A stretch of DNA of 37,456 bases from Mollicutes bacterium (GTDB taxonomy: Bacteria; Bacillota_I; Bacilli_A; Izemoplasmatales; Izemoplasmataceae), in the NCBI GenBank assembly GCA_003552925.1, contig PUOX01000054.1:1-37456 (forward strand), read 5' to 3'. Shown one piece after another: positions 14,880 to 21,276 of this stretch (position 1 is its first letter; the number at the start of each line of letters is the position of its first letter). The notes under the pieces are model-generated. The model was given only the letters and a program-made list of their open reading frames with translations, was not told the origin of the DNA and did no database searches. The translations under genes and the position numbers were made by a program.

Positions 14880-17171
14880 ATGTCACGAATGAAAGTAGTT
14901 TTTGCTGCAACTTATCTTATGATATTTGGCGCACTGCTCGTAGGTTGTCAACGAACTACGACGTATGAAGTAGTCTTCGACCACAACTACGAAGACGCAC
15001 CGGAGGCGATTACCATCGAAGTCGAAGAAGGCGAAACCGTGTCTTCTCAATCTGTATCGCGAGAGGGTCACCAGTTTCAAGGCTGGTACACTTCGGACGA
15101 CTTTGAAGAGAGCTTTGATTTTGACACGCCCATTGAAAGCGACATGACGCTCTATGCAAAATGGGAAACGGCCGAAGACATGCTGAAGATCACCTACGAA
15201 TACAACTATGAAGGTTCTCCAGACGCGCTTGTGGAGTACATCGACGAGGGCGATGGCGCACCGGAGCTTGATGTTTCAAGAGAAGGGTATACTTTCTTTG
15301 GTTGGTTCACCGATGAAGATGGCGAGAACCACTACACCTTCGATGACGAACCCGATGAAGACTTGACCCTTTATGCTTACTGGGTCGAAGCGCAAAACTA
15401 TTATTTAGGAACCAGCGCGAATGGTTATCAGACGCCCAGAGACGGAGAATACGTATTTTCACCAGTCCTTGGGAAGCCCGGCTTTTATGAACTGGAAATT
15501 GATTTCACCGAAGACAACCGCGACCCTACCTATGATGGACATTTCTACAAAGTGAGCACCGGCGGATGGGGCGAAGAGGAATGTTACGGCGTCGACCATT
15601 ATGCGTTCCAACCCGCACCCGAACAGACAATGGAAGACGGGACCACTGTGGGATTGGGGTCTATCTACATCGCAGAAAACACAACGCTCACGATTTTGTT
15701 TGACGAAAACACCGAGACCATTTATGACGACTACGAACACGTTTTTGAAATTCCGCGGATCTATGGAGATTTCAACGAAGACATGGACCGTGGCGAAAAT
15801 TGGAGCTTTAAAGACGATGAAGCCTTGACGCTTACCGACGATACGGGCGACGGCCTCTACACCGGGCTGTATAAAATCCCCGCCTATGATGGCGATGGTG
15901 ACGGGTTCAACATGGCGGTTGCGATTTCCGTTTCCTACGATATGGATTGGCATGCATTCGGCGTGCGCGATCAATACCGTTTTGACGGAGAAGAGGCCGG
16001 CATGGGTGAAACAAGCGTGTTGGCCCCCGATGAAGAAACCATCTATGAATTCACTTATGACAGCGAAACCAACAAGACGACGTATGAAAAACTTGAATCC
16101 GGTGAGATTCGCACCTTTGAGAATCCTCGTATTTATGGCAGTTTCAACGATTGGCAGTTTGAAGGCGATAGCGTGATTGAACTGAAGGACCCCTATGGTG
16201 CCGGCGTTTATGAAGGTTCAGACTTGCTTCCGAAGTATGAAGACGACAACGAGGGGCACGCTTTGTTGGTTGCACTTTCCGTCAAACTTTATGACGACGA
16301 ATGGGGCATCCGCTGGGGTGTTGAAGAACAATACCTCTTTGACGGCACTCCCGCCGGCATGGGCGAAAGCAGTTACTTGGCTCCGGAGGAAGAGACTTTT
16401 TACACTTTCTTGTTTGATTCAAACGACAAGACGACCGAAGTTCTAACCCCTGAACACGGCGACGAACGAGCCATTCAAGGACCGAGCGTCTATGGGGATT
16501 TCAACGACTGGGACTACTTTGGCGACGAATCGGTGTTCTTATACGATGAAAATGACGACGGCGTCTATCATGGCACATTGGAACTTCCGGCCTATGAAGG
16601 CGACGACGATGGCCACTCTGTCGTTGTGGCTATCACCCATGAATATTTCGACGATGAATGGGGTCAAAGATGGGCCGTCGGCACCCAGTATAAACTTGAC
16701 GGAACCGAAGCCGCAATGGGCGCCGTAAGCCATCTTGCGCCCGAGGAAGACACTTTCTACCACCTGAGCTACAACTCTGAAACCAACGAAACAGAGGTTT
16801 TGACCATGAGCGATGGCGACGTGTTGGACTTTGCAACACCCAGACTTTATGGCTGCTTCAACGATTGGCAGCTTTCCGGCCCGGAAGCTATGGCTCTTGA
16901 AGAAACCGAAGAAGAAGATATCTACGAAGGTGTATTCTATTTCGACGCTTACGAAGGCGACGAGGACGGATACATGGCGGCCATTGTGCTTTCCCAAAAA
17001 TTCTACGACGATGAGTGGGGACGCCGTTTCGGTGCGGAAGAACAATACGACTTTGACGGCAACGATGCCGGCATGGGCGGCACCGATTATTTCGCGCCTG
17101 ATGAAAGCGGATATTATCGATTCACATTCGACGCAAACACTAACGAAACAGAGATTGAAGCGATTGAGTAA
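14880..17171 (+). CDS. Acidic surface lipoprotein: two InlB-type repeats plus four FN-D/E-W modules
   Basis: A 763-residue lipoprotein. The signal ends in LLVGC, with lipidated Cys23. Two Listeria/Bacteroides (InlB B-type) repeats at about 29-95 and 102-170 have the G-x-x-F-x-GW(Y/F)T and L-Y-A-x-W signatures. A segment at 170-285 is followed by four modules of about 119 residues starting near 293, 415, 534 and 653. Each module opens with (R/S)-(I/V/L)-Y-G-x-F-N and carries DEWG-x-R-(W/F)-x-x-x-x-QY-x-(L/F)-DG-x-x-A-x-MG and LAP-x-E-(E/D)-T motifs; the first copy diverges (FNED, DMDWHAFGVRDQY). The FNDW opening recalls starch-binding CBM48/SusE-like modules. It is very rich in Asp and Glu. 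The likely role is binding the glucan at the surface; binding is inferred. Confidence 0.75.
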   Translation: MSRMKVVFAATYLMIFGALLVGCQRTTTYEVVFDHNYEDAPEAITIEVEEGETVSSQSVSREGHQFQGWYTSDDFEESFDFDTPIESDMTLYAKWETAEDMLKITYEYNYEGSPDALVEYIDEGDGAPELDVSREGYTFFGWFTDEDGENHYTFDDEPDEDLTLYAYWVEAQNYYLGTSANGYQTPRDGEYVFSPVLGKPGFYELEIDFTEDNRDPTYDGHFYKVSTGGWGEEECYGVDHYAFQPAPEQTMEDGTTVGLGSIYIAENTTLTILFDENTETIYDDYEHVFEIPRIYGDFNEDMDRGENWSFKDDEALTLTDDTGDGLYTGLYKIPAYDGDGDGFNMAVAISVSYDMDWHAFGVRDQYRFDGEEAGMGETSVLAPDEETIYEFTYDSETNKTTYEKLESGEIRTFENPRIYGSFNDWQFEGDSVIELKDPYGAGVYEGSDLLPKYEDDNEGHALLVALSVKLYDDEWGIRWGVEEQYLFDGTPAGMGESSYLAPEEETFYTFLFDSNDKTTEVLTPEHGDERAIQGPSVYGDFNDWDYFGDESVFLYDENDDGVYHGTLELPAYEGDDDGHSVVVAITHEYFDDEWGQRWAVGTQYKLDGTEAAMGAVSHLAPEEDTFYHLSYNSETNETEVLTMSDGDVLDFATPRLYGCFNDWQLSGPEAMALEETEEEDIYEGVFYFDAYEGDEDGYMAAIVLSQKFYDDEWGRRFGAEEQYDFDGNDAGMGGTDYFAPDESGYYRFTFDANTNETEIEAIE

Positions 17172-17178
17172 CAAATGT

Positions 17179-17199
17179 GCCGGGGCATTGCGCCCCGGC
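17179..17199 (+). other. GC-rich intercistronic hairpin
   Basis: GCCGGGGC pairs perfectly with GCCCCGGC around ATTGC. No T run follows, so it is not a standard terminator. It fills the one long gap (53 bp) inside the operon, between the lipoprotein gene and the second UroD-fold gene. It could be a processing or 3'-end-stabilising element that gives the two halves different mRNA levels. Confidence 0.6.
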
Positions 17200-17224
17200 C
17201 ATCCTGACAAAAGAGGCGAATACT

Positions 17225-18265
17225 ATGTATAAAAACCCTAAGAGAACTCCCGATTTCCAAAATCTAGAAGCGGTATTGAACAAACAAGTTCCCAAACGCC
17301 CCGTGCTGTTTGAGTTCATATTGGGCGACGATATAAAAAAACACTTGACCGACGGACTATACCGAAGTGACACCGATTACAACGAAGCATATTGGACCAT
17401 GCGCGCGTTTTATTCGGCTGGGTACGATTTCTCACCCATCGTCCTGCGCGGAATGGAGTTTCCCCGTGGGGAATTGGACGAACAGCATGAAACCAAATCG
17501 ATCAACGACGGCGGTTTGATTTCCGATTGGCCTTCGTATCGACGATATTCATGGCCGGACGCCAAAAACGCGAATTACGCCATGCTCGATCAAATGGCCG
17601 AGGCGTTGCCAGAAGGCATGCGTTTGATTCCCTTCAGTCACGACGGGATTTTGGAAAACACCATCGGCTTGGTTGGATATGAGAGGCTTTGTTTGATGCT
17701 TTACGACAACCCCGAACTGCTTGAGAAGATTTTTGCGTCTGTGGGCCGTCGCATCCGTGATTACTTCGTTCGTTGCTTGGCGCATGAAGTGGTCGGCGCC
17801 GTGCTTTTAAACGACGATTGGGGATTCAAATCGCAGACGATGCTTCCGCCTGATGCGTTAAGAAAACATGTTTTCCCCTGGTACGCAGAAATTGCCGAAG
17901 AAGCACATAAACGGGGGAAATACGTCATTCTCCATTCTTGCGGCAACTATGAAGCCATTGTCGACGACATCGTCCATACGATGAACATTGACGCCAAGCA
18001 ATCGTATGAAGACAACATTGTGCCCGTAGAAGAGGCGTATGAGAACCTCCAAGGAAAAATTGCCGTCATCGGCGGCATAGATATGGATTTTCTTTGTCGA
18101 GCAACACCAGAAGAGGTTTACAACCGTTCCAAAGCAATGATTGAAAGAACCAAAGAACGTGGGGGATTTGCGCTTGGAAGCGGAAACAGCGTTCCCGATT
18201 ATGTCCCGATAGAAAACTATCACGCCATGCTTGACGCCGCGTTTGATTACGACGAGGAGGAATGA
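17225..18265 (+). CDS. UroD-fold protein 2 (putative corrinoid methyltransferase)
   Basis: A 346-residue UroD-superfamily protein. KYVILHSCGN at about 232-241 gives the H-x-C half of the zinc site (H237, C239). In the late segment GSGNSVPDYVP (318-328) the third ligand Cys of MtaA/MtbA-like proteins is replaced by Asn/Ser, although C291 could substitute. GSGNSVPDY is typical of a UroD-like branch common in heterotrophic anaerobes and linked to corrinoid proteins. I start at ATG 17225 with AGAGGCG upstream; an earlier in-frame codon at 17177 lies in the hairpin region. The next UroD-fold gene begins 3 nt after the stop. It probably transfers a methyl group between substrate and corrinoid protein. 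Confidence 0.82.
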   Translation: MYKNPKRTPDFQNLEAVLNKQVPKRPVLFEFILGDDIKKHLTDGLYRSDTDYNEAYWTMRAFYSAGYDFSPIVLRGMEFPRGELDEQHETKSINDGGLISDWPSYRRYSWPDAKNANYAMLDQMAEALPEGMRLIPFSHDGILENTIGLVGYERLCLMLYDNPELLEKIFASVGRRIRDYFVRCLAHEVVGAVLLNDDWGFKSQTMLPPDALRKHVFPWYAEIAEEAHKRGKYVILHSCGNYEAIVDDIVHTMNIDAKQSYEDNIVPVEEAYENLQGKIAVIGGIDMDFLCRATPEEVYNRSKAMIERTKERGGFALGSGNSVPDYVPIENYHAMLDAAFDYDEEE

Positions 18266-18268
18266 AAG

Positions 18269-19627
18269 ATGAGTAAAGGTTTGTTGTTTGACGTCTTGTC
18301 CCACAAGAAAGTTTCTCGACCCGGGTGGGTGCCGTTCGCCGGTGTGCATGCCGGAAAACTTTGCGGCCATTCGCCTGAGGATATGCTGAAAGATCCTCAA
18401 AAACTGATTGAAGCCTTGCGAGAAGTACACAAATTGTATCAGCCCGACGGAATGCCTATTGCATTTGATTTGCAAATTGAAGCAGAAATACTTGGCTGTG
18501 AACTGAAATACTCTCCCGATGGCCCGCCGCAAGTTGTCTCACATCCTTTACAAGGAGACAAACGGATACCATGCGATTGCCTCATGCCGGATGAACATAG
18601 CGGACGCTTGCCCGTCGTTTTGGAAGCGACACGACAAATGAAAGAGGAAGTTGGCGAGGAAGTCGCATTGTACGGTCTAGTTTGCGGCCCTTTTACGCTT
18701 GCTTCCCATTTGCGCGGTACGGAAATCTTTATCGACATGTACGACGACATGGACTATGTCAAGAAGCTTGTGGAATATTGTCAACGTTTCATAGAAACCG
18801 TTTCGCAGTTGTATATTGATGCAGGCGCTGATGTCGTTGCGGTCGTCGACCCGCTCGTCTCGCAAATATCAAAGGACCACTTCAAAGAAGTCTTGGACAA
18901 GCCTTATCGGGATGTTTTCTCTTTCTTGCGGGAAAAAGACGTCTATTCATCTTTCTTCGTATGTGGAGACGCCACTAGAAACATCGAAGCCATGTGCGAA
19001 ACCGCGCCGGATTCGATATCCATCGATGAAAACATCGACATGAAACCAGCGAAAAAGATTACCGATTCGTATAATGTAGCGCTTGGCGGCAACATTCCAT
19101 TGACAACCGTGATGTTGCATGGCAGCCAACAAGACAACATGAAATACGCCATCGATTTAATCGACGAACTGGAAAACAGCGAACAGAACCTGATCATCTC
19201 ACCAGGGTGCGACATGCCTTATGACACACCGCCGGAAAACACCATCGGCATTGCTCAAGCCGTGCGCGATCCAATGAAGACGCGCGAGTCTTTAAAAAAT
19301 TATACCGCCGCTTCCGAATCGCCGATGGATGTGGATTTGCCCGATTACAACAACTTGAAAAAACCTTTGGTAGAAGTGTTCACGCTAGACTCGGAAACAT
19401 GCGCAGCATGTACATACATGATGGGCGCCGCGAACAAAGCGAAAGAACGTTTTGGAGACAAAATAGACATTGTCGAACACAAATTTACACAAAAAGAAAC
19501 CATTGCCCGCTGCCAAAAAATGGGCGTTACCAATCTTCCTGCCATCTACATCAACGGCGAACTGAAGTTCTCTTCCATCATCCCGAGCCTTGATGAACTT
19601 TCCGGAAAAATTCAACAGGTTCTCTAA
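18269..19627 (+). CDS. UroD-fold protein 3 (MtaA/CmuA-like) fused to a thioredoxin-like domain
   Basis: A 452-residue two-domain protein. Residues 1-345 resemble MtaA/MtbA/CmuA-type methylcobamide methyltransferases: VCGDATRN (C232) and IISPGCDMPYDTPPENT (C314) carry the two Cys of the H-x-C-x(n)-C zinc site. The His position is Phe (SFFVCG), so one ligand is altered. Residues 366-452 form a thioredoxin/glutaredoxin-like fold: V-E-V-F-T-L, a C-A-A-C redox pair at 378-381, cis-Pro in NLPAIYINGE (P424), and a final helix. In known systems this class moves the methyl from the corrinoid to a thiol or other acceptor. The redox tail may protect the zinc Cys or serve as acceptor. GAGGAGG precedes ATG 18269. 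Confidence 0.82.
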   Translation: MSKGLLFDVLSHKKVSRPGWVPFAGVHAGKLCGHSPEDMLKDPQKLIEALREVHKLYQPDGMPIAFDLQIEAEILGCELKYSPDGPPQVVSHPLQGDKRIPCDCLMPDEHSGRLPVVLEATRQMKEEVGEEVALYGLVCGPFTLASHLRGTEIFIDMYDDMDYVKKLVEYCQRFIETVSQLYIDAGADVVAVVDPLVSQISKDHFKEVLDKPYRDVFSFLREKDVYSSFFVCGDATRNIEAMCETAPDSISIDENIDMKPAKKITDSYNVALGGNIPLTTVMLHGSQQDNMKYAIDLIDELENSEQNLIISPGCDMPYDTPPENTIGIAQAVRDPMKTRESLKNYTAASESPMDVDLPDYNNLKKPLVEVFTLDSETCAACTYMMGAANKAKERFGDKIDIVEHKFTQKETIARCQKMGVTNLPAIYINGELKFSSIIPSLDELSGKIQQVL

Positions 19628-19630
19628 TCG

Positions 19631-20521
19631 ATGGACATACTCTTTGTCACAGGATTTTTGGGCAGCGGCAAAACAACGTTTCTAAAAGAATATTTGAGAC
19701 GTCACAGTGGTGAGAAAATCGGCGTCATTGTCAACGATTTCAGCAATATCGCCATTGACTCCGAACGGCTCAAAAGCGTATCGAAAGCAGTCGGAGCCGT
19801 CAGCGGGGGTTCTTTGTTTTGCACATGCAAGCAAGAGGACTTCCTCAAAAAGCTCAAAGAGTTCTCCCATAAACCCCTGTCCAAAGTACTAGTGGAAACA
19901 AGCGGCTTTTCCAACCCGGCGAATTTGTTGGAGCTTATGCGCACCGTCAAAAACACCCACCGTTATCGATATTTAGGTATGATTGCTCTCGCCGCCGCGG
20001 ATACGGCAGAAAAAGTGCTACACACCAATGTCGCGGCAAAGGAACAAATTCGTCGGGCGGATTTGCTGTTTGTCAGCAAACTCGACGTCGTTGATCAATC
20101 TTTTGAAAGCATCCAAGAACTGTTGAAAAAAGAAAATCCACTTGCGCCTATATATCCTGTGCAGCATGGACAATACGAAGACGGATGGATTGAAGCTTTG
20201 AAACCGTCTTTGGATAGAGGGAATTCGACCATGGATCTTTCCATGCAATCGATCGAAGCCCGCTTGGATGGCGCATACGATATCTCTGATTTGACCCTTT
20301 TGTGTGAGATGATTTGGCCTTATGTGGAGCGCATCAAAGGTTTTTGCACTTTAGATGGAAAATCGTATTTCTTGAATTATACCGAAGAGGGTCTCCAAAT
20401 TGCCCCTAGCGAAAAAACAACGTCTGACGATATAGTCTTTCTCGGTAGAAGTCCAAAAATGAATCGCCAAAAAATCCAAGAAATGTGCAAACCTTATTCG
20501 TTTATCGTTTTGAGGACATAA
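19631..20521 (+). CDS. CobW/COG0523-type GTPase
   Basis: A 296-residue G3E-family GTPase. Walker A GFLGSGKTT is at 8-16. GGSLFCTCK near 59-67 stands where COG0523 proteins have the metal-binding C-x-C-C. VETSG is the Walker B region and SKLD the guanine-specificity motif. The shortened C-terminal domain is only loosely CobW-like. These proteins insert or deliver metals (zinc, cobalt, iron) to target proteins. Being last in an operon with three zinc-dependent-type methyltransferases, and next to the corrinoid protein, it could load zinc into the former or assist the cobamide cofactor. The ribosome site is weak; translation is probably coupled to the gene ending 3 nt upstream. Confidence 0.85.
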   Translation: MDILFVTGFLGSGKTTFLKEYLRRHSGEKIGVIVNDFSNIAIDSERLKSVSKAVGAVSGGSLFCTCKQEDFLKKLKEFSHKPLSKVLVETSGFSNPANLLELMRTVKNTHRYRYLGMIALAAADTAEKVLHTNVAAKEQIRRADLLFVSKLDVVDQSFESIQELLKKENPLAPIYPVQHGQYEDGWIEALKPSLDRGNSTMDLSMQSIEARLDGAYDISDLTLLCEMIWPYVERIKGFCTLDGKSYFLNYTEEGLQIAPSEKTTSDDIVFLGRSPKMNRQKIQEMCKPYSFIVLRT

Positions 20522-20543
20522 AAAAAACCGGCGTTTCCGCCGG
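20521..20543 (-). terminator. Terminator between converging genes, strong on the minus strand
   Basis: CCGGCG (20528-20533) pairs with CGCCGG (20538-20543) around TTTC (GAAA on the minus strand). On the minus strand it is followed by seven Ts, ending the corrinoid-protein gene. On the plus strand the tail is only CTTAA, so readthrough from the ten-gene operon would be antisense to the corrinoid gene. Confidence 0.85.
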
Positions 20544-20544
20544 C

Positions 20545-21180
20545 TTAATCCTCTTGATGAAGTTTTTGGGCTATCTCCGCCGCCGTCGCCGCATCCGCGG
20601 CGTAATAGTCGGCTCCGATTTTTTCGGCGAACTCCGCATTGACCGGAGCTCCGCCGACCATGACGGTGAACTGGTCGCGAACGCCTCGATTTTCCAAGAC
20701 GTCAATGATTTCTTTCATTTTGTCCATCGTTGTGGTTAGAAGAGCCGATATGCAGATAATTTGAACGTTCTTCTCAATCGCTTCCTCGACAAAACGTTCC
20801 GCCGGGACGTCGACGCCCAAATCGGTAATCTCAAGACCTGCGCCTACAAGCATCATTTTGACGAGATTCTTGCCGATGTCGTGCAAATCGCCTTCTACAG
20901 TGCCGATGATTGCCTTGCCCTTAGGTTCGATACCGGATTTTGTCAAGATGGGCTTCACTATGTCCAATCCACCGTTTAAGGCTCGTGCCGCAATCAACAC
21001 TTCCGGTACGAAAATCTCATTGTTTTTGAATTTTTTTCCGATTATGGACATGCCATCCAACAAGGCGTCCAATACATCGTTGACATCGTTGCCTTCATCG
21101 ATTGCTTGTTGGACATGTTGTTTCACTTCCGGTGCTTGTCCGCCTTGCACCGCTTCCGAAATTTTTTCAAAACTGTTCAT
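20545..21180 (-). CDS. Cobalamin-binding corrinoid protein (MtaC/MtbC/MtvC-like)
   Basis: A 211-residue two-domain protein. Residues 1-85 form the helical cap of B12-dependent methyltransferase carriers. Residues 86-211 form the Rossmann-like cobalamin domain, with GTVEGDLHDIGKNLV carrying the base-off ligand His in D-x-H-x-x-G. Further B12-binding landmarks are SALLTTTM and VMVGGAPV. It is the methyl shuttle between methyltransferases and is usually made together with them. The start at ATG 21178-21180 is chosen for AAGGAG 8 nt upstream; a GTG three codons earlier would overlap that site. It is transcribed alone and against the methyltransferase operon, unlike most homologous loci. Confidence 0.93.
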   Translation of the reverse strand: MNSFEKISEAVQGGQAPEVKQHVQQAIDEGNDVNDVLDALLDGMSIIGKKFKNNEIFVPEVLIAARALNGGLDIVKPILTKSGIEPKGKAIIGTVEGDLHDIGKNLVKMMLVGAGLEITDLGVDVPAERFVEEAIEKNVQIICISALLTTTMDKMKEIIDVLENRGVRDQFTVMVGGAPVNAEFAEKIGADYYAADAATAAEIAQKLHQED

Positions 21181-21205
21181 CACAATCACTCCTTTTCCCT
21201 TTCAA

Positions 21206-21235
21206 TTGTAAAGACTGCACCCATAAAAGTATAGT
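21206..21235 (+). promoter_or_regulatory. Promoter of the activator/AraC/ATPase operon, overlapping a divergent promoter
   Basis: TTGTAA and TATAGT with 18-nt spacing lie 41 bp before ATG 21277. On the other strand TATACT elements (21228-21233 and 21233-21238) can serve the corrinoid gene. The two promoters share the same bases, which allows joint control of the divergent genes. Confidence 0.5.
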
Positions 21236-21276
21236 ATAAAACCGTTGAATATTCGCCGACAGAAAGAGGGAAGCTT

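Noticed and set aside
17179-17199. Rho-independent terminator inside the operon
   Set aside because: The stem is strong but no T run follows, and there is no promoter visible before the next gene.
7615-19627. UroD-fold genes as uroporphyrinogen decarboxylase (heme synthesis)
   Set aside because: Three paralogues sit with a corrinoid protein and its activator and no heme genes. Two carry CxxG/HxCG-type methyltransferase features.
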